The position numbers and the translations under genes were made by a program. From Setoptus koraiensis (Eukaryota; Arthropoda): a stretch of 64,000 nt of DNA. The stretch spans positions 13,454,001 through 13,518,000 of the forward strand of contig CM106585.1 in the NCBI GenBank assembly GCA_048013815.1, in the 5' to 3' direction. Each line of letters starts with the position of its first letter. The stretch's first letter is position 1. Under the pieces are notes generated by a model. It made no database searches and was not told where the DNA came from. It saw only the letters and a list, made by a program, of their open reading frames with translations. Positions 24,625 to 35,230 of this stretch are shown piece by piece.

Positions 24625-24684
24625 TCAGTGTCGAGGGCATCAGTGTCGAGGGCATCATTGTTTGGGGTGTCACTGTCGAGGGTA
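24625..24684. repeat. 15-bp tandem repeat x4
   Basis: Copies of TCAGTGTCGAGGGCA. The first two are identical, the third is diverged and the fourth carries two changes. Confidence 0.9.
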
Positions 24685-25641
24685 TCAGTTGATCGTCTGT
24701 GTCGACGATGGAGTCGCATCAGTTTGGGGCGCACTCATGCCACAGCGGGCAATGCGCGCCAATTAAGCGAGCGCCAGTGCACAGGTAACGATGACGATTA
24801 TGATAATGATAAGCGCGATAAGGGCAGATGTCCTTTGATTGATATGTATAATTTGATAATTGTCCCGCGGAGGACACGCGTTTAATTGTGGCGACTTGCA
24901 CAAGCTTGCGCACAACATACTCAAAATGTATGACTTATGTAAAACCGTGAGCAGCCGCTGTTACGGCCACAGCTGAGTCGCGACAATCTTTTGGCTCGAA
25001 TGCGGCCCGAATGTGGGCGCTGCTGGCATGCGAGCGCCATCAGATAGCCGACGGATGGGCCAGTTGGATGCAGCGCGTGCTTGGCGCGCGAATCCATCGC
25101 GCAACGAGATAGAGCAAGAAAAGAAAACTCCACCGAACTCAACTGCTCTTTTGGGCTCTTCTGGGCTCCTCTGGCCACCTCTGGCCACCTTGTTGTGCCA
25201 TTCGGCTTGTTGTGCCATTCAGCTGTTGGCAGTCCACTGTTTGTGCAGACGATTTGAGCCGGCCAACAATTGCCAGCAGCCAGCGACAATAATAATGCAA
25301 ATTAAGCGCCGATAAACACACGCTTACGCACGGCTTACGTAAGGCCACCCGAGACCAGAGCAGGCTGCTGACCAATCAACTCCGTTATTCGCAATCTTTC
25401 GCTTGTGTGACGCGCGGCGCGTCGTCGTTTTTGCAATTGGCGCCACCGACTTACAATTGACCAATGCAACCAACTTGCAATTGGCGCAACAACCAACAAA
25501 ACAGGCGACTGGCGCGACAGTTACCAGAACGCAGCAGCTTCTTTTTTGCATGTCGCTCATGCCGATCTAAATGACGCAACAGCGCATGTAGTTGCGGCCA
25601 GTTGTCGGTGTTGCCGGTCGAAGGTGAGCGTATATGTTTAT

Positions 25642-25700
25642 CACTACGATGCTGCTCGTGGCAGCTGACTGCCGCCGCTGCCACGAGCAGCATCGTAGTG
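25642..25700. repeat. Perfect hairpin, 23-bp arms, 13-nt loop
   Basis: The arm at 25642-25664 (beginning CACTACGATGCTGC) is exactly reverse-complementary to 25678-25700. This is the longest perfect two-arm hairpin I found. No flanking target-site duplication is evident. Confidence 0.95.
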
Positions 25701-25967
25701 GCCGCCAGCAGCGTCGTGGTGGCCACCAGTAGCGGCATAAACGCTCTAGTTATCATTAATTCATTTATCCGCTTTTGCGCGCCCGTCTGTCACTGGTCAG
25801 GCGGCCAGCGCCCAACCTGGCCCCATGTTTATCGCTGGCCGGCGCTGCCAGTGACCAGGGGCGCCGGTTGAGCCCAACTGGCGACTGGCGCGCACTAAAC
25901 CAACTGAAACCGGCGCGGGTCCCAGAAGACGATGCCATTGTTGATTGTGTGCGAGTGTGTGTTTTTT

Positions 25968-25991
25968 ACACACACACACACACACACACAC
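25968..25991. repeat. (CA)n microsatellite
   Basis: About twelve CA units. They directly follow GTGTGTGT and a T run, so the strand can fold back on itself. Confidence 0.95.
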
Positions 25992-26138
25992 CCGTAAGGC
26001 GGCGTAAGAAGCGCTAAAATTGGATCAAATGATGATGTGCTCTCGTTGGAGTGAAGACAAGTTTTTATTGACAAGTTGAAGACAGACGCAAAAATCATCA
26101 ATTGTTGTCGGCAATGTTTGCTTTCGTGATTATCGACG

Positions 26139-26163
26139 CTCTCTCTCTCTCTCTCTCTCTCTC
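26139..26163. repeat. (CT)n microsatellite
   Basis: About twelve CT units. Confidence 0.95.
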
Positions 26164-28487
26164 GCCGTCGCCCATTGGGCGGCCCGTATTCAGCCCACAG
26201 CCGGCCAACAACGTTACGCAACGGCAACACCAACAACGGTCATACTACATGCAAAAATAACACCACCGTGTATAAGTTATTATTGTGATGTCAGTGTTGC
26301 CAGTGGTCAGGTGCCGCACTGACCACCGGCCGCACCGACAAGTGCAAGTTTGCTGCCGTCGGGCAGCAATTGAGCCCTTGAGCAATCGATCGTTGTGCCA
26401 GCGAAATGAAAAAGTGTTGTGTGTCCACTCTGCATACACCAATGACAATACACTGACAATTGTCAGTTTACACAATCGTTGCGCCACAATTGTACATACA
26501 TGGCGCATATAGTCGGTGCTATATGACATATAGTATATGTCAGGGGACAAGGTGTCAGTTTACACATGCATCCCTGACACACGCTCTGACATGGGCTGTA
26601 CTGTTTATCACGGTGCAAATGCATTCCAATTCCTATTGCGTCATCAGCGCCCATTATCTCACAAGGCGAGGAGGCCAGCGTGTGACGGCAACTGCCGTTG
26701 CCCGCTCTACAGCAGCGGTCAGGGCGCCAGTTGCCAGAGTAAAAAATGGGCCTGTGGTGCAAACATGGCCCACACTGTTTGTACAAGACGGCCACACTTT
26801 ATTTACATTATTGGCGTCAGTGTGACACTTGTGAGCCGAGTGGCCAGCGTCTTGTGTAAACCACTGACCGCTGCGCACACTTGACTCGATCGCTCGACAG
26901 TTCCGACGAGTCCGAGGCCGACGCAACAATCAACGCCGTCGTCATTTGCATCTCGACAACAACATCGCTCATGTTGATACAACGCCTGGCCGAGTTTTGA
27001 ACAAACCAGATCGCTTTGACTCAACAGCCCATGATCTTACCAGCCATGTGCTCACTCGATGGTGCTGGCTGACATATGTGGTGCGATCCACGTTGCCGAC
27101 ATGCGGCCAAGCGAGCATTTTAAATACTTGTGGGCCCCATGACGAACGTGACGCTGCCTGCTCGATCAATTAAAGGCGCAGATATTGAATATTTTATTAG
27201 CATAAACATAAATCGCGTCATAATCGCGCAGCACGTGCTCGGCTTACGTTTTGGCAAAGTTTAGATATTGTGTATGCTGAATAAACATGAAATTTTTTCA
27301 CTTCCATCCAACACCCGGCACACAATACATGACCCGATGATATTCAGCGTTACGCAATGCACCCCGCCTCGTCAGAATTGCGTTGCTGCGGCTGGTGCAG
27401 AGCGGGCCCAATGTAGGCAGCCGTCGTATAGTAGCCGGATGAAGCGATCAATGAGGCTCGCTCAGATTCACTCATGGCCACTAGCCGCACTAAAAATATA
27501 TTGAGCTGTGGAGTAAGCCGCACAAAACTCGGTCTGGCTGGCTTTCTCACGATCGCCACCTGCCATGCTAACTTACGTCATGGCTGCCGTGTTGAAACTA
27601 ACGATACATGAGGCGCTATTACTGCTGCAAGCCTGCCAACAGTCATAACGAGTTATAGACAGCAAATGGACATATCCCAAATGAGGCTCCAGCAGGGATT
27701 TGCATCGGCTCTCCCTAACGAATCATGCAATTCAGCCGACCGAACCGCTCACACGATCATATGTGGTCCACCCATCCGGCTCACATCAGAGCTACAAAAT
27801 TGTCGAGCTAGCTGTCAATTCGATTTTATATGTAATGTCACTATGAGTGATCACGGTGTGTTGTTGGTCGTGATCATCGTCAAATATCCATCAATGTGTG
27901 TGTCTCTGTGTTGCTGTTAATTAAAATCAGTCGTGCGTGCCATTCTAACCGACAATGTCATGTAAGCGCCAGATCAAGATTATGATGGATGAAATATAAA
28001 CACTGAACTAGATTCAGTGTAAGTTAGATATCTTGTCACGTCTCATAATCAATACGTACTACATGATACAGCTGTATTGAGCGATTTATTGAGTCTATCT
28101 ATCTATCTCGCAATCGTGTAATGAGCTGCCAGAAACTATTAGAACGTTTAAAAAGTCACCACTGATGCACAACTTTTTCATTCGATTAAGATGTGCTGTG
28201 GTAAAAAATGGGTAAGAAGTAATCCTACAATACCCGAATATTTATGTCGGCTTTTACGAAAATAATAATAGAGCTAGTAGTTCTCTGGACACAGTTGATT
28301 TGAAGAAAGCAAACTGATAATCAGCGCGTTTTGTTAGTCTTTGGTTTATCTTGGTTTAGGGTTCGTTGGAGACAATCTAATCAACAAGTAGCTATATCAC
28401 AGTCCGCACGCTCCTGCTGATAGTTGGTTGATAGTTACATAGATAATCACATAAGTCGACTTACTATCTATCCGAGACCAACAATTT

Positions 28488-29615
28488 TCAAATAAAACTA
28501 TCGTCGGCGCATATCCGTCTAATTTTCTTCTCTTGAAAGTATACATCTGAGTTTGTCAACTTCTTGCGGGGGGCCGACATTTTCTTCGCGACCGCCGGGA
28601 GGGCAGGGTCTACATCAGTTTTGGACGAGCCTTTCTTTGACAATTTATCCGGTTGCTTCGAAAAAAAGGCCGCTATTGATTGTTGCTTACCTGAGGAACT
28701 TTTGCCCTCGGGGCTCTCGTCATCGTCGGGCTCATTAAAGTCACAAGGTGCTGCGCTAGTCTCGAGTATCTTTGTTATGGTGGACCAACTGAATCTAACA
28801 AGAGTAGGAAAGCCAAAGATTGGATCTAATGTGCTTGTCAGGAACTTCTTCGTGACGGGATCAGCCGGGTAACCGCTGCCTCGATCGGCACCAACCAATA
28901 ACGGGTCGTTGTTCTCTATGAATGTCCATTGGTTCACAATGCGATCTCTTACAACTTTGGCACAAATACTTGCCGCGCTCACTATGGGGTATTTAGAATC
29001 TGCTTTTTGCTCTACAGTCACCTTAATCTTTGGAAACCAATCGTTGAGCTTCCTCTTGTACTTATCAGGGGGTCCAACAGTGTCTAAAAAGACATGGCTC
29101 ACGTTGACACCTAGATCAGTAACATTTTGAATTAGCTTTATTGCTGTATCATGTGATATGGCATTCAAGTTGTATTTATTCCTGCACAATGATGGGAGAA
29201 TTGTTAGATAATAGTTAGTTTTGGATGCCGGAATGACTCTAACAAATGTTACAAGAGGAATAACGTAAACTCACCTTCTTAGCATGGAGTTACTAATCAT
29301 GTTTGGTGACAAAACTACGGTAATCCAACCAAGGTTCTCACAATCAGTCGTTCCAATTTGATTGAAAAGTTTTTCCCTGTTGCTTTCAGTGACAGTCTTA
29401 GAATCGGCAAATTTCATCTTACTCAAATCGTCCTTGCTTTTCTCCAGATAATATGCTACAGAATATACCATTGGTCCTAGGACTGGTCCACGTCCGGCCT
29501 CGTCTATTCCAAGAATGCATGGTCCTGTTTTGCAGATGTCGGGCACGGAAGATTTGATGGTGTGATTGATCAGAGGATTTTCGAAAAATCGTTTAATGCC
29601 TTCATCTGCGGCCAT
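28488..29615 (-). CDS. RNASEH2A: Ribonuclease H2 catalytic subunit A, two exons
   Basis: CDS is complement(join(28488..29181, 29275..29615)), giving 344 aa. The 93-bp intron has donor GTGAGT and acceptor TTGTGCAG, and the phase-2 junction restores Arg114. RNase HII motifs are clear: GIDEAGRGPVLGPMVY carries the catalytic pair Asp38-Glu39, FADSK follows, then FLDT (Asp147) and SAASICAKVVRD (Asp193). The enzyme cleaves RNA in RNA:DNA hybrids and removes single ribonucleotides from nuclear DNA, as a trimer with the B and C subunits. Human RNASEH2A is 299 aa; the extra length here is a Lys/Ser-rich C-terminal tail. Residues 280-287 of that tail (QQSIAAFF) match the PCNA-interacting PIP-box pattern. 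The start ATG lies 422 bp from the divergent VPS41 start. A donor-like CAG|GTAAGC inside exon 2 near 28690 leaves alternative C-termini possible. Confidence 0.95.
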
Positions 29616-30037
29616 GGTGATAACAAATAAATATATTAAGATGATTTTGGTTTACAATATTTTGCTCTACTCGTAGATTTGAATATTTACGACAACTATT
29701 ATTGCGAGTAATTAGTGACCGGGGGAGGCTGGGAGGAACCTCTTAGCAGGCAGGAGATAGGAGGAATACCTCCCTCATCACTGGGATTGGGTTCGAAATT
29801 GGCGGTTTTTTGACCAATAACAACAGATGATCGTTGCAAACGGACACTAATAGCAGCGGTTCCAACAATCAGTCACGGCACTGATTAAACATTCTCGACA
29901 ATAGCACTAATAATTTTATCAAAAATGTTTCTCGCTAGAATATCCATTAAACAATTGTTCTATGCAACCATTAGTCATCACCAGAATCTTTTCAAATGAA
30001 TCACCCTGAACTTTATTTATCATAGCCTAAAGAAGAT
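29616..30037. promoter_or_regulatory. Probable bidirectional promoter of RNASEH2A and VPS41
   Basis: A 422-bp gap lies between two divergent start codons. It includes an imperfect stem around 29728-29777 (GGGAGG at one end, CCTCCC at the other). I saw no clear TATA box. The promoter role is inferred from geometry. Confidence 0.5.
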
Positions 30038-32731
30038 ATGTCCGGACAGAGCCCCACGGATACTAGCTCTTACAATAATGAGACCAATGAGGATCATGCA
30101 AGTGAGATTGACGATGTAGAACCAAAATTAACTTATGATAGGCTTGAGAATGATCTTCTCAACATAATACAAACGGACACTATATCTAGTTCATGTTTAC
30201 ACCAAAAGTTTTTTGCCATTGGCACCCAGCTGGGCCGAATTCATATCTTCGATCATCAAGGCAACAAGGTCGACCGACAAGAGATATGTGTACATTTGAG
30301 GGCCGTTAATTGTATCAGCATTGATCACAGAGGGGAATATTTGGTGAGCTGTAGTGATGATCGCGTAGTTGTGTTTGGTCTGTGCAATAGCGAACAAAAT
30401 TTCGTCATCATGCCGGACAAACCTGTCCATGTTGTAGCCATTGATCCAATTTTCTTCAAGTCTGGCAGCGGAAGGCGTTTTGTAACGGGCGACGATAGAG
30501 TGGTCCTATATGAACGCGGATTTTTGGCCAGGTATAAATCAACTGTTTTGCTATCTGGCGAGGGTAGGATACGCACACTAACTTGGAATAATCAATTTAT
30601 TGCTTGGGCTAGCGATTCAACTGCTAGAATTTACGATATCGAACAAAGGGCTGTTATAACATTTATTAAACGCGATTACGACACTGATCTCAACCCTGCT
30701 AAGACCCCATGCCAGTTTTGTTGGAAGGACAAAAGAACTCTTCTTATTGGATGGGGAAATACAGTGAAGGTGTGCTCCATCAAAGAACGACCCTACGACC
30801 ATTCGAGTGATTTGCAACTCAAAGACTTACCAAAGAAATATGTTGAGATCACCTCAATGTTTAACACTGATTTTAAAATTTGCGGCCTAGCTCCGTTTGA
30901 CCAATGCTTGTTAACTTTGTCCATGACTTCTGATGAACGAAAGCCACCTGCTAGCACTGGTCTGTTGTCAAACTCTATGCAAGTTGAGGAGCCTAGACCT
31001 CAGGTACAAGTGATCGAGAATCATGCTACCGACTATATCGAATTATCTAGTGATGTCTTGCACCCATATGGTTGTAACAATAGTGCCACTGTAGCTTCAA
31101 ACCAGTCGAATAAAATGCAAGACTATTTGTATAAACTCATGAGTTTACACCAGGATGGAGTCTATTTCATCGTTTGTCCGAAAGATGTAATCTCTGCCAA
31201 GTCAAGAGACGACGACGATCACATTGATTGGCTGATCAAGCATTCCAAGCTGTCCGAAGCGAGTGAAGCAGCAAAAGCTTGCAAGGGTAACCTCAAAAGA
31301 TTCACTGTAAATCAGGTACAGAAAATGTACATGCATGAACTGTTGAATAAAAAAGAAGTGTCAGCATATAAAGAGGCAGCCCAATTATGTGCAACAATCT
31401 GTGATACGGATCAAGATGCCTGGAATGAAGCCATCAGACAATTCCATGAATACGGCCAATTGAAATATCTGGCTAGTCATTTACCTAAAGATATCAACAA
31501 GTTTACTCTGCGCCACCAAAATTATGACTTCGTGCTCAAGGAATTTCTCAATGTGGATCAGATAAGTTTCTTCAAGCTAATCAAAGAATTACCCAAGCAA
31601 GTGTATTCGTTGCAGGCGTTGACCGATCAAGTAACAAGTAAACTCAATTATGATCCAAAGAATTTAATCTTGACCGAAGCTCTAGCTGAGCTATACACAA
31701 AGCTTGAAAAATTCGAATCTGCTGTTAGTATTTATCTCGATAGTAAAGATCAGAGTCAAGTTTTCTCTCTGATACGCAACAACAACTTGATTACTATTCT
31801 ACGAGATAAAGTTGACAGATTGATGCAGATAGATTCAGATGAAACTTCGCGTCTATTGGTCGAGAATGTTGATTCAATACCGACTAAAGATGTCATCAGT
31901 CGTTTAGAGAAGCAAAATTCGCAGAAATATCTCGTCTCATATCTGCACAGAATGGTTCAACGAGATTCCGACTCGTGTCAGGAATATCATGATCTTATGG
32001 TTAAGCTTTATGCTCAATATCAGCCTGAATCTCTATTGAGATTCCTTAAACTATCCAATAGCTATAAATTGGAGGAGGCCTTGGAAATTTGCCAAAATGG
32101 TAATCTTATCAAAGAAGTTGTTTTTCTATTAGGTCGTATGGGTAATTTACGGGTGGCTTTGCAATACATAACAGAATCATTGAATGATATACATGCCGCC
32201 ATTGAATTTTGCAAGGAACACCAAGACAAAGATCTCTGGCAATACCTCATAGCTTACTCAATGGATAAGCCAGACTTCATTGGAGCTTTATTAAAGAATA
32301 TAGGTACTCACATCTCAGATCCATTGGAACTTATAGACAAAATTCCGGAAGGTTGTGAAATTGAAGGATTGATGCCGGCCCTAGTTAAAATTTTACAAGA
32401 TTATCAATTACAAATATCACTAGAAAGAGGATGTCGAGACTTGTTAGAGTCAGATTGTTTTAGTTTATTACAGAAGCAGATAAAATGTCAAAGTCAAGGA
32501 ATAACAATCAACAGTGACCAAGTTTGCGATCATTGTGGCCAATTGTTATTGCAGGATGAATCAACAACTAGCAAACAAATGAGCCCACAAGTGAACGACG
32601 TGGTAGTCTTCGGGTGTCATCACATATTCCACGAAGAATGTTGCGTTGGTATGTCCTCCGAAGACACAATAGCATCCCACTCGTGCCGAGTTTGTATGGT
32701 GAATAATAATGAACAATTATTTCCCTCCTAA
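30038..32731 (+). CDS. VPS41: Vacuolar protein sorting 41, HOPS complex subunit
   Basis: Single uninterrupted frame of 897 aa, close to human VPS41 (854 aa). The acidic N-terminus leads into PKLTYDRL and a WD-like beta-propeller (about residues 50-340) with family blocks such as VVVFGL, FVTGDDRVVLYERG and LIGWGNTVKVCSIKER. A clathrin-heavy-chain-type alpha-solenoid follows (DDHIDWL, then ALEICQ, SMDKPDFIGALLKNIGTHI and LVKILQDYQLQI). A C-terminal RING-H2 closes it: Cys830, Cys833, Cys860, His862/His865, Cys868, Cys883 and Cys886. VPS41 links Rab7/Arl8-positive late endosomes to lysosome fusion in HOPS and also serves regulated secretory-granule formation. The lack of introns fits the other long genes here. 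The next gene is convergent, with 109 bp between coding ends. Confidence 0.96.
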   Translation: MSGQSPTDTSSYNNETNEDHASEIDDVEPKLTYDRLENDLLNIIQTDTISSSCLHQKFFAIGTQLGRIHIFDHQGNKVDRQEICVHLRAVNCISIDHRGEYLVSCSDDRVVVFGLCNSEQNFVIMPDKPVHVVAIDPIFFKSGSGRRFVTGDDRVVLYERGFLARYKSTVLLSGEGRIRTLTWNNQFIAWASDSTARIYDIEQRAVITFIKRDYDTDLNPAKTPCQFCWKDKRTLLIGWGNTVKVCSIKERPYDHSSDLQLKDLPKKYVEITSMFNTDFKICGLAPFDQCLLTLSMTSDERKPPASTGLLSNSMQVEEPRPQVQVIENHATDYIELSSDVLHPYGCNNSATVASNQSNKMQDYLYKLMSLHQDGVYFIVCPKDVISAKSRDDDDHIDWLIKHSKLSEASEAAKACKGNLKRFTVNQVQKMYMHELLNKKEVSAYKEAAQLCATICDTDQDAWNEAIRQFHEYGQLKYLASHLPKDINKFTLRHQNYDFVLKEFLNVDQISFFKLIKELPKQVYSLQALTDQVTSKLNYDPKNLILTEALAELYTKLEKFESAVSIYLDSKDQSQVFSLIRNNNLITILRDKVDRLMQIDSDETSRLLVENVDSIPTKDVISRLEKQNSQKYLVSYLHRMVQRDSDSCQEYHDLMVKLYAQYQPESLLRFLKLSNSYKLEEALEICQNGNLIKEVVFLLGRMGNLRVALQYITESLNDIHAAIEFCKEHQDKDLWQYLIAYSMDKPDFIGALLKNIGTHISDPLELIDKIPEGCEIEGLMPALVKILQDYQLQISLERGCRDLLESDCFSLLQKQIKCQSQGITINSDQVCDHCGQLLLQDESTTSKQMSPQVNDVVVFGCHHIFHEECCVGMSSEDTIASHSCRVCMVNNNEQLFPS

Positions 32732-32840
32732 TTGATATCGTCATTGTTGTATTGTTGTCACTGTCAGATTGGATTGTTAATATTCACCCTAATAATGTTT
32801 GTTCGAATCCATAAAAATTAGTATGATACATTTTGATTGT

Positions 32841-33437
32841 TTAAGTTACTAATGTCACTAACGATCTTGCTGATCTCAGCACGTTAGATCTTCTCCTTCC
32901 TTTATGAACTCTGTTGGTCCCACTAAAAACTTGGTCAATCACATCAGGAATGGACCACCCATTTCTTGGTTGATTCATCATCTCTTTCTCCATCTCTATT
33001 CGATAAGCCGTTTTCTCACTAGTTGGAATTCCGATTTCCGTATGTGCACCTGCTGGCTTTTGAGTACTAACTCGTCTCAGTCGATCTTCATCTCCTGAAT
33101 GCTTTGGTTTGGCTCCATCCTCGTCATGATGATATAAATTAGGTTTCTCGATGGTGGCGCTTATGCCAAGGCTATCCAATTTATCAATTATCGGCCAAAT
33201 ATCACTGACTTCAATTTTACTGCCAGAGTTATCGAAATCATCTTCTTCTGGAGACGTGTCGAGAACGCGTTCTAGATCGATAACTTTAAAATTCTGATCC
33301 CTGTGTTCTATTATCGAGCCAGGTTTTCGGTATAGTTGTCCCTCGTTCTTTCTACCAATATTCGATGGTGCATTTTGATAGCTAAGCAGAATCGATTGGA
33401 ATAATATGACCACAGCCAGGTGAAATCTTTTATACAT
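32841..33437 (-). CDS. Small secreted protein of unknown family
   Basis: Single-exon frame of 198 aa from the ATG at 33437; an in-frame TTG two codons earlier is not needed. MYKRF is followed by a hydrophobic stretch (HLAVVILFQSILLSY), a good signal peptide with likely cleavage near residue 22. The mature part is hydrophilic, has no cysteine, and is acidic in its middle (SPEEDDFD, HHDEDG). Basic sites RLRR, HKGRRR and RSAR could be proprotein-convertase sites, so a neuropeptide or hormone precursor is possible, but no known peptide family is recognisable. It lies tail-to-tail with VPS41. Confidence 0.6.
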   Translation of the reverse strand: MYKRFHLAVVILFQSILLSYQNAPSNIGRKNEGQLYRKPGSIIEHRDQNFKVIDLERVLDTSPEEDDFDNSGSKIEVSDIWPIIDKLDSLGISATIEKPNLYHHDEDGAKPKHSGDEDRLRRVSTQKPAGAHTEIGIPTSEKTAYRIEMEKEMMNQPRNGWSIPDVIDQVFSGTNRVHKGRRRSNVLRSARSLVTLVT

Positions 33438-34252
33438 TGTCAATATTTATTGGTAACTCCTGGTTGTAAACTGACGCCAGTGTCGCATGTTGCCTGCACA
33501 CATTGACAGACTTTTGTCCTTTTATGTTTGTCGACAAGGTTTCTCTCGTGACTTCTCGTATGAACATGCGCAACAATCTAACAATTGAAGGATTTCCGGT
33601 TACTTTTTGGAACTATCATGATTTAGAATTGCAATCACCATCGACCAAACTCAGTCTATTTTAATAAGGGATAGCCTCACGTGTCATTATGAAGAACTCT
33701 GACGAAAGTGGTGATGGCGAGCTTGAGAGATCGGGGAATTGCTAGGATTGGCGTTGCTGGTGTCAGGCACGAGACTGACATTTGTAACAGGAAATTCGTG
33801 GGATCAATCAACGGGATTTCGCTCATTCAACAATAGTCGTTATGAACAACTGATCAATTGAAAGATTGAGACGTTATCCGACGAAACCCATGAAATCATG
33901 GTCTCATCGATGAGCGACTGAAGCATCGATGAGCTTGTTTGATAGATGGCACGAGCTCAATAATTACTTTTTGTAGCATCTTATGCTCCAACTGATTCTC
34001 GCACAGCTTACAATATGAGTAATAGGAATGTGAAATTCAACGGTTGTAGCAAAGCACCTATCCGAATAGACATTCAACAAGCATAATATTTATTAATGGA
34101 GGGAAAAAAGAAGACAAATTCATAATCGTAAACGCAATTAATTGTACGCTGGTAATATGAATTTACAGTATTGGTCATGAAACATAATGACTCGCGTTAA
34201 TCGGGGTTATTGATTACGTGTGGCTAGATAATAAAGTTATGAATTTCAAAAT
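33438..34252. other. Intergenic region between the secreted-protein gene and the Hes gene
   Basis: 815 bp, AT-rich in its second half, with no ORF of note. It should hold the promoter of the secreted-protein gene (right of 33437) and the 3'UTR of the Hes gene. Confidence 0.5.
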
Positions 34253-35230
34253 TCAACTCAATTTAACATCCCACGGTCTCCATGGTCTAGGCTGACGCTC
34301 TCTCAGGCGGCTATTGTCGCAAACAACCATGGATAGAGGCTGATCGTAATAGAGGTCATCGTGAGTGGTTGACGATATACAATTTTGGCCGGATAGAGCC
34401 GGCGAGACGGACGCCGATGAGGGTGGCGAGGGTGGCACTTGGCTTGGTATTGTTTTGACCGATAGAGGCATGAGTGGGCCATTGCCAGTTTGAATGAGAT
34501 AATTGTTTGATAGGTTTGTAGTTGTTGTGGTGGTTGTAGTAGTGGTGGAAGTTGTTTGTTTGGATTCATCATTGTTAGCTGGTATTCTAATCAATTGTTC
34601 GATTTGCAACGTGAGAGACACGTCACCATCATTGCTGCTGATGGTGTTTGTATAGTAATCTTGAGATTTTATATTGATATTTTGTGAACAATTCTCCATT
34701 TGTAATTTGTCACGCTGTTCATGTAAACGGCGCAAATAATCAACGGTCAGCTCTAGTATGTCGGCCTTCTCGAGCTTGTTGGGATTTCTTCGTCCCTTGT
34801 TGGCTAGGTTGTAGTTCTGTGTGTTAAAATATAGTGGATTGATGAAATGAGCACAAACAGGGTCAGCAAGAGTGATTTGCGACAACGGTTGATTTCATGT
34901 TTGGTGTAATTATTGATTGTTTGGTTGCGAAAAACTCACCTTTAGTATTGACTTTTTGTTGTTCTTCAGTTCACTTATGAGTAGCTGCTCTATGTTCTCG
35001 GTTGTGGCTATTGCTTGGCTGGTTGCGTCAGTGGTGCCAGTGGGTGTAGTAGTTTCCGTTTGTTTCAAGTTCTCGGTTGTTTCTTTCAGCACGTATGATT
35101 TCAATATTTCAAGACAAGTGTTTATTCTGGCTCGTCGTCTCTTTTCCATCAGAGGCTTCGAGGAGCGTCGGCCCGGCACCCGGGCCGGCTTGTCCTTGGC
35201 GGCGCCATTGGCCTGTCTGCACTTGATCAT
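34253..35230 (-). CDS. hes: Hairy/E(spl)-type bHLH repressor with WRPW motif, two exons
   Basis: CDS is complement(join(34253..34816, 34940..35230)), giving 284 aa. The 123-bp intron has donor AAG|GTGAGT and acceptor TTTTAACACACAG, phase 0. The basic region and helix 1 read SKPLMEKRRRARINTCLEIL, with the class-defining proline. Helix 2 reads NKLEKADILELTVDYLRRL. The Groucho-recruiting tetrapeptide WRPW lies five residues before the stop (RPWRPWDVKLS). Hairy/E(spl) proteins are nuclear repressors downstream of Notch or in segmentation. Unusually, helix 1 and helix 2 are separated by more than 60 residues of Thr/Ala/Asn-rich sequence, with the intron inside the loop. No Orange domain is recognisable after helix 2. 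The C-terminal half is Thr/Ser/Pro-rich. The long GC-rich 5' flank suggests complex regulation. Confidence 0.88.

Larger units (their letters stand above)
22790..28487. other. Non-coding region upstream of trh (5' flank) to the end of RNASEH2A
   Basis: No ORF here resembles a protein I recognise. The region contains the presumed trh 5'UTR and promoter, five microsatellites, 10-bp and 15-bp tandem repeats, a 23-bp-arm hairpin and several ACGTG words between 23.4 and 24.15 kb. Base composition is GC-rich at about 24.2-26.3 kb and AT-richer from 27.2 kb. Confidence 0.6.

Noticed and set aside
32798-32812. GTTCGAATCC resembling a tRNA B-box
   Set aside because: No A-box or cloverleaf can be drawn upstream. 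The same holds for GGGTTCGACCTA near 39050 and GGGTTCGAA near 29788.
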